A stretch of 64,000 nt of DNA from the NCBI RefSeq assembly GCF_018310535.1, contig NZ_CP074102.1, positions 5,456,001-5,520,000 on the forward strand, given 5' to 3'. Numbering within the stretch: the first letter of the stretch is position 1; each line of letters opens with the position of its first letter. The notes below the pieces were generated by a model. The model made no database searches and was not told the origin of the DNA. It saw only the letters and a program-made list of their open reading frames with translations. Below are positions 52,525 through 62,172 of this stretch, piece by piece. This DNA is from Streptomyces mirabilis. GTDB lineage: Bacteria > Actinomycetota > Actinomycetes > Streptomycetales > Streptomycetaceae. Both the position numbers and the translations under genes were made by a program.

Positions 52525-54312
52525 TCAGGCCTTGCCCTTGGACACCACCCACTTGCCGTGCACCCAGTTGCCGACGGTCTCGTAGCCGGTGCGGAAGGAA
52601 CCGAGCCGGTTCAGCGTCAGGTTGGCCTCGACGGTGGACCTGACGGGCGTGTAACTGCCCGCGTCGTCCGCCGGGCCGCCCGTGGTGTTCTTGGCGACAT
52701 AGGGGAAGGGATAGGCGGGGCGCGTGGCGGTGGTGTTCCCGCCGCTGTCCACGGACCTGGTCGTCAGACTGCTCGGGGCCTCGCCCTTGGTGACCCAGTC
52801 GGTCATCGCGGTCAGCGCGTCGAAGGTGTCCGGGCCCTGGCCGCCGCCGCAGTGCGCGACGCCGGGGAGCAGGAACAGCCTGGCGAAGCCTTCCGTGGCC
52901 GCGCCGCCACCCATGACCTTCTCAACCGCCTTGTAGTACGCCATGGTTCCGACCGCGGGGATGTGCTGGTCGCCCAGGCCGTGCCAGAGGATCAGCTTGC
53001 CGCCGGCCGCTTTGAAGGCCTTCAGGTCCGGGTCGGTCGCGTCGTACATGCCCTCGTTGGGCTGCATGACCTTCTTGTAGTAGGCCGCGGTGAACTTGAC
53101 GTCCTTGTACGTCAGGGTCGGCTGCGGGCTGTCGAAGATCTGGTACCGGAGGGTCTCGCGGACGAAGCTGATGTCGCCGGAGGCTCCGGTGGCCGTGGCC
53201 GGCGTGATGATCCCGGCCCAGTTCAGCTCGGAGCCGCGCAACTGGTAACCCGGGTACAGCAGTTTGCCGTCCTCGTCGGTCGGTCCCGCGTAGATCCGGC
53301 GCAGGGTGGTGACCTGATCCGCGGTCAGGCAGTAGTCGTCGCTCGTGGAGGTCTGCCCGGCCTCGCACCGGATGGCCGCCGGATCCCAAGCACAGCTCAG
53401 CGGGTCGGCGATGATCCCGTCCGCGGGAGCGCCGCAGCCCTTGAGCACGGCCGCGTGGAGGTCCGCGAGGTCGGCGTTGGTGATCGTGGCCGGGCCGCCG
53501 CCGAGGTAGACGGACTGGGCGGTCCAGGCGTGCGAGAAGGTGTTCAGCGCGGTGAAGTTGTTGGCCGGGGCCCCGGCGATGATGCCGTCGAAGTCGGTCG
53601 GGTAGCGCTGGGCCTCGGTCAGGGCCTGGTGGCCGCCCTGCGAGCAGCCGTCGAAGTACGCGTGGGTGGCCGCCTGCCCGTAGTACCGCTCGATGACGGC
53701 CTTGGCCGCCTGGGCGAGCTGGTGGTCGGACTTGTAGCCGAAGTCGGCGCGCAGCGTCGGGTCGGCGGAGAACAGGCCGCCGCCCTGGTAGTGGCCCTCG
53801 TCGCTGGCGGCGACGGCGAAAGCGCCGCTGGTCAGCGGGACACAGCCGGCCGAGGCGGGGGCGCTGCTCACGTTCACGTTGCCGCAGAGGCCGCCGCAGC
53901 CGACCTGGAGGTAGTTGGCCTGCCAGCCGGTCTCGGGCAGCTTGATCTCGAAGTGGATCTGCGGGGCGATCACGCCCTTCACGTCACACGCCGCCCAGTT
54001 GCCCAGGGTGTTGCCGCCGGCGGCCAGTTCCGTGGCCGAGGTGACCTCGAAGGGCACGCCCGGGACGGCGGCGGCCAGGTCCAGTGAGGTGAGGCCGGCG
54101 CAGGACATGGCGGGCGCGATGCCGGAGGAGGTGGTGCTGGTCGTGGTGGCGACCTTGGCGGCGGAGGCTTGCGCGCCGTCGGTCGCGCCGGTCGCGCCGG
54201 TCGCGCCGGCCGCGAGTGCCACGCTCACGCCGGTCACGAGCGTGAGAGCGGTCGCGAGGGCGGCCATGAAGGTGGCTGACTTCCCCCGACACCATCTGGA
54301 CAGCGTGGCCAT
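52525..54312 (-). CDS. Secreted tannase/feruloyl-esterase family protein
   Basis: 595 residues. A signal peptide (about 1-35) is followed by a Gly/Ala/Thr-rich stretch and a tannase-fold hydrolase. The family CS-D-HC catalytic pattern is seen as DGCSQGGHQA (Cys-Ser nucleophile) and LPGVAHCGGG (His-Cys). Calcium-site-like and lid segments are rich in paired cysteines. It should hydrolyse esters of aromatic acids from plant cell walls, although many members have unknown substrates. It lies right behind desE's promoter region on the same strand but is upstream of it and separate. Confidence 0.85.
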   Translation of the reverse strand: MATLSRWCRGKSATFMAALATALTLVTGVSVALAAGATGATGATDGAQASAAKVATTTSTTSSGIAPAMSCAGLTSLDLAAAVPGVPFEVTSATELAAGGNTLGNWAACDVKGVIAPQIHFEIKLPETGWQANYLQVGCGGLCGNVNVSSAPASAGCVPLTSGAFAVAASDEGHYQGGGLFSADPTLRADFGYKSDHQLAQAAKAVIERYYGQAATHAYFDGCSQGGHQALTEAQRYPTDFDGIIAGAPANNFTALNTFSHAWTAQSVYLGGGPATITNADLADLHAAVLKGCGAPADGIIADPLSCAWDPAAIRCEAGQTSTSDDYCLTADQVTTLRRIYAGPTDEDGKLLYPGYQLRGSELNWAGIITPATATGASGDISFVRETLRYQIFDSPQPTLTYKDVKFTAAYYKKVMQPNEGMYDATDPDLKAFKAAGGKLILWHGLGDQHIPAVGTMAYYKAVEKVMGGGAATEGFARLFLLPGVAHCGGGQGPDTFDALTAMTDWVTKGEAPSSLTTRSVDSGGNTTATRPAYPFPYVAKNTTGGPADDAGSYTPVRSTVEANLTLNRLGSFRTGYETVGNWVHGKWVVSKGKA

Positions 54313-54823
54313 ACTCGGTCTCCATTCGCTGGGCGATCGACGGCTTGCACGGAACGTGCGGGGTCGTGCGGCGAGTACGCGGACGCAACGGTCGGCAGGC
54401 CGAGGGGACATCGCGGTGGGCCGCGCGGATCGGCTCGCGGCCGTGGCCTGTGGGTCGAGTGGGGGCACGGTGAAGCCCCCTGACGGCTGGTCACCTAGGC
54501 CCGCCGTCGACGGACCCCTCCCTCGCCTCCTTCCGCGACTCCGGCTTTGCAGAGGCGGTACGGCGAAGGAACGTAGTCCGGCGACCATTTTGGCGCAAGA
54601 CCTGTCGACGAGATTGTCGACGATTTTGTCAGGGGTTCGCGGTGAGGTGGAGAGGACCTGCCTCGAATGGCAGGAAGAGGGGCACCGCAGAAGGGCGTGC
54701 ATGTGCTCGCATGAACGGGTGCCCACAGCGGCGAAGGGGGCGAAGTGCGCGGCGGCGTGGCCGCATCGTTCGTCTCGAAGTGCGCCCCCACTTCAAGCAG
54801 TTGGTGCTATCTTCACTAGCACC
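54313..54823. promoter_or_regulatory. Intergenic control region with 12-bp TGTCGACGA repeats (54603-54630)
   Basis: TGTCGACGAGAT, TGTCGACGATTT and TGTC follow each other with an exact 12-base period. The middle contains the near-palindrome ATTGTCGACGAT (54613-54624). This resembles operators of FadR/FCD-type GntR regulators and could control the esterase gene. The small GntR gene next door has a different operator. No gene is supported here. Confidence 0.45.
54803..54823. promoter_or_regulatory. Operator-like inverted repeat abutting the GntR start codon
   Basis: GGTGCTA and TAGCACC form perfect 7-base arms around seven bases and end directly before the ATG at 54824. The shape (GGTGNTA...TANCACC) is that of YtrA-subfamily GntR sites, so the gene is probably self-repressed and may be leaderless. 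Confidence 0.6.
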
Positions 54824-55171
54824 ATGCTGTTGAGGCTGAACACCGCGGACAGTCGCCCCCTGCACGAGCAGGTGGCCGGCGCGATCCGGCGCGCCATCGC
54901 CGAGGGCGAGTGCGGGCCGGGAGACCGCCTTCCCCCGGCCCGGGATCTTTCCCAGGCCCTGGATGTGAACGTCAACACGGTTCTACGGGGCCTTCGGGCG
55001 CTGCGCGACGAAGGGGTGTTGGAGTTCCGGCGGGGCCGGGGTGTGACGGTGGCCGACGGGGCGGACCAGCGCTCCGTCCTGCTGCACCGCGTACGCGACC
55101 TGGTGACCGACGCGGCGCACCGCGGCTACAGCAAGAACGACCTCATCGACATGATCAGGGGGATCTCGTGA
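54824..55171 (+). CDS. GntR-family regulator, YtrA subfamily
   Basis: 115 residues. The winged helix (RPLHEQVAGAIRRAIAEGECGPGDRLPPARDLSQALDVN) is followed by only a short helical tail, the mark of the YtrA group, which often controls adjacent membrane or transporter genes. The start at 54824 is fixed by the operator ending just before it. There is no Shine-Dalgarno sequence. Its stop overlaps the next gene's start as GTGA, so the regulator and the DUF1648 protein are made together. Confidence 0.88.
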   Translation: MLLRLNTADSRPLHEQVAGAIRRAIAEGECGPGDRLPPARDLSQALDVNVNTVLRGLRALRDEGVLEFRRGRGVTVADGADQRSVLLHRVRDLVTDAAHRGYSKNDLIDMIRGIS

Positions 55172-56148
55172 CCGAGCAGGGGCGCAAGAGCGGAGCGGTG
55201 TGGGGCGCCGTCGGCTGGGGCGTCGGCGTCCTGGCCCTGTTGGTGGCACTGCCGTTGGCCGCGAGCGGCCGGCTCCCGGACCGACTGGCGACCCACTGGG
55301 ACGCCGGCTCGGGCAGGCCCGACGATTCCATGCCGCTCTGGGCCGCGGCACTCTTTCCCGCGCTGATCTGGGGTGTGCTGGCGTTCGTCGTCGTGCTGAC
55401 GCTGCGTAGGGCAGGGGCCGGTCGCGACGCACCAGGGTGGGCGGCCGCGGGCCTCGGGTTCGTCGGCGTGACACTGCTCGGCGGGCAGGCATCGATCGTA
55501 CGGGCGAATCTGGACCGCGCGGACTGGCACCAGGCGGGATCGGTGACGAGCGGGGTCGTGGGCACGCTCGTTGTGGCGGTCGCAGCGGGCGCGGCCAGTC
55601 TGCTGGCCACGCGCCGGGCGCCGGACGAGCCCCGGCCCGCGGCGGACGGCCCGACCCTGGACATTCCCGCCGGGCAGCGGGTCGTATGGCTCGCCCGCAC
55701 GTCGAACTCCTGGCTCCATGCGCTCGCCGCCCTGACCGGGCTGCTCGCGATCACCGTCGTCGTGTCGGCGCTCGCGGGTCTGACGGGTCTTCCGTTCCTG
55801 CTGGGGGCAGCGCCGTTCGCATTCGCGTCCCTTCTGGTCCTCGGCTGCTCCTCGGTGCGGGCGCGAGTCGGCGAGCAAGGTCTGGACGTCGCCTTCGGTC
55901 CCTTCGGCTGGCCGGCACGACACTGGGCCGCCGAGGACATCGAGTCGGCACGCGTCGAGAACCGCACGCCCGCCCAGGTCGGCGGATGGGGCTACAGGCT
56001 GAGCGGACTGGGAACCACCGTGATGCTGCGCGGTGGCGAGTGCCTGGTCATCCGCCCTTCAAGGGGCAGGGAATTCGCTGTGAGTGTCGACGACGCCGAA
56101 CGCGGAGCCGCCCTCCTGAACTCCTTGAGCGCCCGGCACGCAAGGTGA
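55168..56148 (+). CDS. DUF1648-domain membrane protein
   Basis: 326 residues with about six membrane segments. The early DRLATHWDAGSGRPD motif is typical of DUF1648 (N-terminal, SdpI-like context). The C-terminal cytoplasmic part (RARVGEQGLDVAFGPFGWPARHW ... GWGYRLSGLG) forms a small beta domain. Such proteins often pair with YtrA-type GntR regulators. A role in envelope stress or immunity is only suggested. The GTG at 55168 overlaps the regulator's stop. Confidence 0.82.
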   Translation: MTEQGRKSGAVWGAVGWGVGVLALLVALPLAASGRLPDRLATHWDAGSGRPDDSMPLWAAALFPALIWGVLAFVVVLTLRRAGAGRDAPGWAAAGLGFVGVTLLGGQASIVRANLDRADWHQAGSVTSGVVGTLVVAVAAGAASLLATRRAPDEPRPAADGPTLDIPAGQRVVWLARTSNSWLHALAALTGLLAITVVVSALAGLTGLPFLLGAAPFAFASLLVLGCSSVRARVGEQGLDVAFGPFGWPARHWAAEDIESARVENRTPAQVGGWGYRLSGLGTTVMLRGGECLVIRPSRGREFAVSVDDAERGAALLNSLSARHAR

Positions 56149-56359
56149 GGAACGGGCGCGGACTCGTGGGGCGGCGGGTCGCTCGGCGACGACCTCCTGG
56201 GGCGGGCGCCGGGAAGCTGCTGTGGTTCGAGGTGGGCGGAGACGGGGCGGCGGCTCGGCAATCCATCGTCACTGTCGGCGTATGAACGCCTCGCCGGTCT
56301 GCCGGCATGGCTTCCCGGCGAGGGCGTTCGTGTCACCGGGCCTCGGCACGGGCCGGCGC

Positions 56360-57526
56360 TCAGCCCGTCAGCCCCAGCTCCCTCGCGATCAGCATCCGCT
56401 GTACCTCGCTCGTGCCCTCGCCGATCTCCAGGATCTTGGAGTCGCGCCACATGCGGGCCACCGGGTACTCGTTCATGAAGCCGTAGCCGCCGTGGACCTG
56501 GGTGGCGTCGCGCGCGTTGTCGACGGCGATGGTGGAGGAGTAGAGCTTGGCGACCGCCGCCTCCTTCTTGAAGGGCTCGCCCGCGACGAGGCGGGACGCG
56601 GCGTCGCGCCAGCCGACGCGGGCCATGTGGGCCTTCATCTCCATGTCGGCGATCTTGAACTGGATGGCCTGGTTCGCGCCGATCGGGCGTCCGAACGCGT
56701 GCCGCTCCTTGGCGTACTTCACCGACTCGTCGACACAGCCCTGTGCGAGGCCGGTCGCCAGGGCCGCGATGGCGATGCGGCCCTCGTCCAGGATGCGCAG
56801 GAACTGGGCGTAGCCGCGGCCCTCCTCGCCGAGCAGGTTCGCGGCCGGGACGCGGACGTCGGCGAAGGACAGCTCACGGGTGTCGGAGGCGTTCCAGCCG
56901 ACCTTCGAGTACGGGGCGGCGACCGTGAAGCCGGGGGTGCCGGACGGGACGATGATCGCGGAGATGAGTGGCTTGCCGCCGGGCCCCCGGCCGGTGACCG
57001 CGGTGACCGTGACCAGGCCCGTGATGTCCGTGCCCGAGTTGGTGATGAAGCACTTGCTGCCGTTGATCACCCATTCGTTCGTCGACTCGTCGAGACGGGC
57101 CGTCGTACGCGTCGCGCCCGCGTCCGAGCCGCCGTCCGGCTCCGTCAGGCCGAAGGCGCCGAGGATCTCGCCGGAGCAGAGGCGGGGGAGCCACTCCCGC
57201 TTCTGGGCCTCCGTGCCGAAGAGGTGGATCGGCATCGCGCCGAGCGAGACGCCGGCCTCCAGGGTGATGGCGACGGAGGAGTCGACGCGGGCGAGCTCCT
57301 CCAGGGCGATCCCGAGGGCGAGGTAGTCGCCACCCATGCCGCCGTACTCCTCGGGGAAGGGCAGTCCGAACAGGCCCATGCGGCCCATCTCCCGCACGAT
57401 CTCGTACGGGAACTCGTGCCGCTCGTAGAAGTCGCCGATCTTCGGGGCCACGACGTCGTGTGCGAACTCCTCGACCGTGCGGCGGAGTTCTTCGAGTTCG
57501 GGGGAGAGGCGGTGGTCCAGGGACAT
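56360..57526 (-). CDS. acdH: Acyl-CoA dehydrogenase (branched-chain type)
   Basis: 388 residues, FAD-dependent acyl-CoA dehydrogenase with the signatures FGLTEPDGGSDAGATRT and WVINGSKCFITNSG, and the C-terminal QVHGGYGFMNEYPVARMWRD ... EIGEGTSEVQRMLIAREL. Placed with HMG-CoA lyase and a biotin carboxylase pair, it probably oxidises isovaleryl-CoA or related branched acyl-CoAs in leucine/valine breakdown. The ATG at 57526 has AAGGA nine bases upstream. It starts five bases after the HMG-CoA lyase stop. The symbol follows my memory of S. coelicolor acdH at this place. Confidence 0.9.
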   Translation of the reverse strand: MSLDHRLSPELEELRRTVEEFAHDVVAPKIGDFYERHEFPYEIVREMGRMGLFGLPFPEEYGGMGGDYLALGIALEELARVDSSVAITLEAGVSLGAMPIHLFGTEAQKREWLPRLCSGEILGAFGLTEPDGGSDAGATRTTARLDESTNEWVINGSKCFITNSGTDITGLVTVTAVTGRGPGGKPLISAIIVPSGTPGFTVAAPYSKVGWNASDTRELSFADVRVPAANLLGEEGRGYAQFLRILDEGRIAIAALATGLAQGCVDESVKYAKERHAFGRPIGANQAIQFKIADMEMKAHMARVGWRDAASRLVAGEPFKKEAAVAKLYSSTIAVDNARDATQVHGGYGFMNEYPVARMWRDSKILEIGEGTSEVQRMLIARELGLTG

Positions 57527-57531
57527 GGGGA

Positions 57532-58488
57532 TCATTCCTTGTGGGAGAGGGCTTTGACCGTGCGGGACGGGCTGGGTCGGCCCAGTCGCTCGGCCATCCA
57601 CACGCTGGTGGCGGTGAGGCGGGCGAGGTCGACACCGGTGTCGATGCCGAGGCCCTGGAGCATCCATACGAGGTCTTCGGTGGCGAGGTTGCCGGTGGCG
57701 GACTTGGCGTAGGGGCAGCCGCCGAGGCCTCCCGCGGAGGCGTCGACGGTGGTGACGCCGTGCTGGAGGGCGGCCAGGGTGTTGGCGAGCGCCTGGCCGT
57801 AGGTGTCGTGGAAGTGCACGCCGAGCGCGCTGGTCGGCACGCCCTCCTCGTTCAGCTCGGCGAGGAGGGTCTGCACATGGTTCGGCGTCGCCACGCCGAT
57901 CGTGTCGCCGAGGCTCAGCTCGTCGCAGCCCATGTCCATCAAGGCCTTGCAGACGCGTACGACCTGGTGGATGGGGACTGGCCCCTCCCAGGGGTCGCCG
58001 AAACACATCGAGATATAGCTGCGGACATGTACCTTGTCCGCCTTGGCCCGGGACACCACCGGCTCGAACATGGCCAGGGACTCGTCGACGGTCCGGTTGA
58101 GGTTCGCCTTCGCGAAGGACTCCGTCGCGCTGGCGAACAGGGCGACATGGCGGGCGCCGAGGGCCAGCGCCCGGTCCAGACCCCGTTCGTTGGGCACGAG
58201 AACCGGGAGGTGCACCCCCGAAGACTTGCCCAGGTCGCTCACGAGCGGGAACAACTGCTCCGCGTCCGCCAGCTGGGGCACCCACTTGGGGTGGACGAAG
58301 CTGGTGGCCTCGATGGTGGTCAGGCCCGAGTCCGCGAGGCGCCGGACGAACTCGGCCTTCACCTCCGTCGGCACGGTCGCCTTCTCGTTCTGCAGCCCGT
58401 CGCGCGCGCCGACCTCGTAGATCCGCACCCTTGCGGGCAGGTCCGGGGCCGGTACGACCATGGGGAGGCCGAGTTCGGGGGTGCTCAT
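57532..58488 (-). CDS. Hydroxymethylglutaryl-CoA lyase
   Basis: 318 residues, HMGL-like TIM barrel. The conserved [11 protein letters not shown] (metal Asp and catalytic Arg), [14 protein letters not shown] and the loop [16 protein letters not shown] with the catalytic cysteine are all present. It cleaves HMG-CoA to acetyl-CoA and acetoacetate, the last step of leucine degradation. The ATG overlaps the carboxylase alpha stop (ATGA). Its GAGGAG ribosome binding site lies in a duplicated 18-bp unit. Confidence 0.94.
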   Translation of the reverse strand: MSTPELGLPMVVPAPDLPARVRIYEVGARDGLQNEKATVPTEVKAEFVRRLADSGLTTIEATSFVHPKWVPQLADAEQLFPLVSDLGKSSGVHLPVLVPNERGLDRALALGARHVALFASATESFAKANLNRTVDESLAMFEPVVSRAKADKVHVRSYISMCFGDPWEGPVPIHQVVRVCKALMDMGCDELSLGDTIGVATPNHVQTLLAELNEEGVPTSALGVHFHDTYGQALANTLAALQHGVTTVDASAGGLGGCPYAKSATGNLATEDLVWMLQGLGIDTGVDLARLTATSVWMAERLGRPSPSRTVKALSHKE

Positions 58489-60443
58489 GTCGTCTCCTCG
58501 TACGGTGTCGTCTCCTCGTACGGCGTGATCACGGCCAGCACCTGGTCCATGGCGACCGTGGTGCCCGGAGTGACGTCCAGCTCGCTGACTGTCCCGGCGT
58601 GCGGGGCGGAGACGACGTGCTCCATCTTCATCGCCTCGACCACCAACAGGCTCTGTCCCGCGATCACCTCGTCGCCCACGGCCACCTTCACGACGGTCAC
58701 CGTGCCGGGCATGGGCGCGGTGAGCGAGTCCATCCCGGCGTGTGCCGCGCCGGTGAGGGAGGCGGCCACCGGGTCGTGGTCGCGCACATGCCAGGCGTCA
58801 CCCTCGCGGCCGATCCAGTCGCCGGCGCGGTGGAAGGTGTGGCGTACGCCGTCGAGGGTGACGGAGACCTGGCCGGGGGTGACGGTGCTCGTGCCTCGCG
58901 GACGGTGAGCGACGGGTTCGAGTCCCGGCGCGCGCAGGTGGAACACCACGGGTGCGGGTTCGCCGCCGAGGCGCCAACCGCTTGGCACCGAGAAGGGGTC
59001 GGTCCAGCCGCCCTCCGCCGGAGCCAGCGACGACAGCCGTACCGCGGCAGCGGCGTCGTACACCTCCTCCGGTACGTCACCGCAGCCGGAGAGCAGCCCT
59101 TCCGCCTCCCGCTCCACCAACCCGGTGTCCAGGTCCCCCGCCACCACCGCCGGATGGGCCAGCAGCCGGCGCAGGAACCCGGCGTTGGTCTGCACGCCGA
59201 GCGTGACCGTCTCCGCGAGGGCGGCGCGCAGCTTCCGCAGCGCGGTCGCGCGGTCGGGCCCGTACGCGATCACCTTGGACAGCATCGGGTCGTAGAGCGA
59301 ACCGACCTCCGTGCCCTCGCTCAGCCCCGAGTCGGTGCGCACGCCGTCACCCTGGGGTTCGTGCAGGGCGAGGACCGTGCCGCCGGACGGCAGGAAGCCG
59401 CGTGCGGGGTCCTCGGCGCAGATGCGTGCCTCCACCGCGTGCCCGGTGAGGGTGATGTCCTCCTGCCCGTAGGGCAGTCGCTCGCCCGCGGCGACCCGCA
59501 GCTGCCACTCCACCAGGTCGAGCCCCGTGACCAGTTCGGTGACCGGGTGCTCCACCTGGAGGCGGGTGTTCATCTCCATGAAGTAGTACGACGACGGGTC
59601 GGAGCCGGGGACGATGAACTCGACCGTGCCCGCGCCCTCGTACCCGCAGGAGCGGGCCGCCTGGACCGCCGCCTCGCCCATCGCGGCGCGGGTGCCGGCG
59701 TCGAGGAGCACGCTCGGCGCCTCTTCGATGATCTTCTGGTGGCGGCGCTGGAGGGAGCACTCGCGCTCGCCCAGGTGGACGACGTTGCCGTGGCCGTCGG
59801 CGAGGACCTGGATCTCGATGTGCCGGGGGCGGTCGACCCAGCGCTCGACGAGGAGGGTGTCGTCGCCGAAGGAGGCGCGGGCCTCGCGGCGGGCGGCGGC
59901 GATCTCGTCGCCCAGCGCCGATGCGTCCCGCACCAGCCGCATGCCCTTGCCGCCACCGCCCGCCGACGGCTTGAGCAGCACGGGCATGCCGATCTCCCGT
60001 GCGGCCTCGCCGAGTTCCGCGTCCGTGAGCCCACTGCCGGACGAGCCGGGAACGACCGGGACGCCGGCCGCCTTCACCGTCTCCTTGGCGCGGATCTTGT
60101 CGCCCATCAGCGCGATCGCGTCCGCGGGCGGGCCGATGAAGACGAGCCCGGCCTCGGCGCACGCGCGCGCGAACGAGGCGTTCTCGGCGAGGAAGCCGTA
60201 CCCGGGGTGCACCGCCTGGGCCCCGGTGCGAGCGGCGGCTTCGAGGAGCCGCTCCACCGACAGATAGCTCTCGGCGGCCGGCGCCGGACCGATCCGTACC
60301 GCCGTGTCCGCCTCGCGCACATGCCGGGCGACGGCGTCCGCGTCGGAGAAGACGGCGACCGAGCGGACGCCGAGCGCGCGCAGGGTGCGGATGACGCGTA
60401 CGGCGATCTCGCCCCGGTTGGCCACAAGCACTGTGTCGAACAT
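58485..60443 (-). CDS. Biotin-dependent acyl-CoA carboxylase, alpha subunit
   Basis: 652 residues. Biotin carboxylase domain (about 1-445; [16 protein letters not shown], the ATP-grasp [22 protein letters not shown]), a linker domain, then a biotinyl domain with VEAMKMEH (biotin Lys). By context it is the methylcrotonyl-CoA carboxylase subunit of leucine breakdown. The ATG at 60443 has GAGGG at a suitable distance. Starts up to 60461 are possible and would overlap the beta gene. The C-terminus is the duplicated [13 protein letters not shown]. Confidence 0.92.
   Translation of the reverse strand: MFDTVLVANRGEIAVRVIRTLRALGVRSVAVFSDADAVARHVREADTAVRIGPAPAAESYLSVERLLEAAARTGAQAVHPGYGFLAENASFARACAEAGLVFIGPPADAIALMGDKIRAKETVKAAGVPVVPGSSGSGLTDAELGEAAREIGMPVLLKPSAGGGGKGMRLVRDASALGDEIAAARREARASFGDDTLLVERWVDRPRHIEIQVLADGHGNVVHLGERECSLQRRHQKIIEEAPSVLLDAGTRAAMGEAAVQAARSCGYEGAGTVEFIVPGSDPSSYYFMEMNTRLQVEHPVTELVTGLDLVEWQLRVAAGERLPYGQEDITLTGHAVEARICAEDPARGFLPSGGTVLALHEPQGDGVRTDSGLSEGTEVGSLYDPMLSKVIAYGPDRATALRKLRAALAETVTLGVQTNAGFLRRLLAHPAVVAGDLDTGLVEREAEGLLSGCGDVPEEVYDAAAAVRLSSLAPAEGGWTDPFSVPSGWRLGGEPAPVVFHLRAPGLEPVAHRPRGTSTVTPGQVSVTLDGVRHTFHRAGDWIGREGDAWHVRDHDPVAASLTGAAHAGMDSLTAPMPGTVTVVKVAVGDEVIAGQSLLVVEAMKMEHVVSAPHAGTVSELDVTPGTTVAMDQVLAVITPYEETTPYEETT
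58489..58524. repeat. 18-bp tandem duplication at an operon junction
   Basis: Two units of 18 bases (gtcgtctcctcgtacgg plus one variable base) lie end to end at the 3' end of the alpha gene. Read on the minus strand, they duplicate both the six-residue tail and the GAGGAG ribosome binding site used by HMG-CoA lyase. Confidence 0.85.
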
Positions 60444-60457
60444 CTCGGGCACCCTCA

Positions 60458-62074
60458 TCACATCCGGAAGACGCCGAACTGGGGGTCACCCAGTGGCGCG
60501 TTGGCGCAGGCGGTCAGTGCGAGCCCCAGCACCTGCCGGGTCTCCAGCGGGTCGATCACGCCGTCGTCCCAGAGGCGGGCCGTCGCGTAGTAGGCGCTGC
60601 CCTGCCGCTCGTACTGGGCGCGGATCGGGGCCTTGAAGGCGTCCTCGTCCTCGGCGGGCCAGGAGTCCCCCCGTGCCTCCAGCTGGTCGCGCTTGACGGT
60701 CGCGAGGACGGACGCGGCCTGCTCGCCGCCCATCACGGAGATCTTGGCGCCGGGCCACATCCACAGGAAGCGCGGCGAGTACGCCCGGCCGCACATCGAG
60801 TAGTTGCCCGCGCCGTACGAACCGCCGATCACCACGGTCAGCTTGGGCACGCGGGTGCAGGCGACGGCCGTGACCATCTTGGCGCCGTGCTTGGCGATGC
60901 CACCGGCCTCGTACTGGCGCCCCACCATGAAGCCCGAGATGTTCTGCAGGAACACCAGGGGGATGCCGCGCTGGTCGCACAGCTCGATGAAGTGGGCGCC
61001 CTTCTGGGCGGACTCGGAGAACAGGATGCCGTTGTTGGCGACGATCCCGACCGGATGTCCGTGGATGCGCGCGAAGCCGGTGACCAGGGTCTGTCCGAAC
61101 TCCGCCTTGAACTCGGCGAAGCGCGAGCCGTCCACCACGCGCGCGATGACCTCGCGTACGTCGTAGGGGGTGCGGGAGTCGACGGGCACCGCGCCGTACA
61201 GCCCGTACGGATCCACCTTGGGCTCGACGGACTGCTCGACCGCCCAGGGGAGGGGTCCGCGCGCGGGGAGTGTGGCCGCGATGTTCCGTACGATCCGCAG
61301 CGCGTGCGCGTCGTCCTCCGCGAGGTGGTCGGTGACGCCCGACACACGCGCGTGGACCTCGCCGCCGCCCAGCTCCTCGGCGGTGACGACCTCGCCGGTG
61401 GCGGCCTTCACCAAGGGGGGCCCGCCGAGGAAGATCGTGCCCTGATTGCGCACGATCACGGCCTCGTCGCTCATCGCCGGGACATACGCGCCGCCGGCCG
61501 TGCACGAGCCGAGGACCGCGGCGATCTGCGGGATGCCCGCCCCCGACATCCGTGCCTGGTTGTAGAAGATCCGCCCGAAGTGCTCGCGGTCCGGGAAGAC
61601 CTCGTCCTGCATGGGCAGGAAGGCGCCTCCGGAGTCGACGAGATAGACACAGGGGAGGCGGTTCTCGAGCGCCACCTCTTGTGCCCGCAGGTGCTTCTTC
61701 ACGGTCATCGGGTAGTACGTGCCGCCCTTGACGGTGGCGTCGTTGGCGACGATCACGCACTCGCGACCGCTGACCCTGCCGATCCCGGCGATCACCCCCG
61801 CGGCCGGAGCCTGCCCGTCGTACATCCCGTGGGCGGCCAGCGGGGCCAGCTCGAGGAAGGGCGAGCCCGGGTCGAGGAGTGTGTCCACGCGCTCGCGCGG
61901 GAGCAGTTTCCCGCGCGCGGTGTGGCGCTCCCGGGCCCGCTCACCGCCGCCGAGGCGCGCCTCGGCGAGCTTGGCGCGCAGCTCCTCGCCGAGGGCGCGA
62001 TGGGCCGCCTCGTTGGCCCGCCAGGCCTCCGACGCGGGATCTGCCGCGCTCGTCAGCTCCGGTGCTTCGTGCAT
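60458..62074 (-). CDS. Acyl-CoA carboxylase carboxyltransferase, beta subunit
   Basis: 538 residues, crotonase-like carboxyltransferase with both halves intact ([53 protein letters not shown]; later [37 protein letters not shown]). It is of the methylcrotonyl-CoA type and pairs with the alpha subunit just downstream. The ATG at 62074 was chosen over a GTG at 62092 that lacks a ribosome binding site. First gene of the operon, divergent from the TetR regulator. Confidence 0.93.
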   Translation of the reverse strand: MHEAPELTSAADPASEAWRANEAAHRALGEELRAKLAEARLGGGERARERHTARGKLLPRERVDTLLDPGSPFLELAPLAAHGMYDGQAPAAGVIAGIGRVSGRECVIVANDATVKGGTYYPMTVKKHLRAQEVALENRLPCVYLVDSGGAFLPMQDEVFPDREHFGRIFYNQARMSGAGIPQIAAVLGSCTAGGAYVPAMSDEAVIVRNQGTIFLGGPPLVKAATGEVVTAEELGGGEVHARVSGVTDHLAEDDAHALRIVRNIAATLPARGPLPWAVEQSVEPKVDPYGLYGAVPVDSRTPYDVREVIARVVDGSRFAEFKAEFGQTLVTGFARIHGHPVGIVANNGILFSESAQKGAHFIELCDQRGIPLVFLQNISGFMVGRQYEAGGIAKHGAKMVTAVACTRVPKLTVVIGGSYGAGNYSMCGRAYSPRFLWMWPGAKISVMGGEQAASVLATVKRDQLEARGDSWPAEDEDAFKAPIRAQYERQGSAYYATARLWDDGVIDPLETRQVLGLALTACANAPLGDPQFGVFRM

Positions 62075-62105
62075 GTCCCGCGGTCCCCTCACCAGTGGTC
62101 CACCA

Positions 62106-62150
62106 GTTAATGAGCGTTAACGCATGTCGTCCAGGTTAACGACCGCTAAC
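62106..62150. promoter_or_regulatory. Two matching 16-bp operators in the divergent promoter region
   Basis: GTTAATGAGCGTTAAC (62106-62121) and GTTAACGACCGCTAAC (62135-62150) fit one consensus, GTTAAYGANCGYTAAC, an inverted repeat typical of TetR-family sites. They start 29 bases apart between the carboxylase operon and the TetR gene, so this regulator probably controls both. Confidence 0.75.
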
Positions 62151-62172
62151 CTCCCTGTCTAGAATTGCTTCC

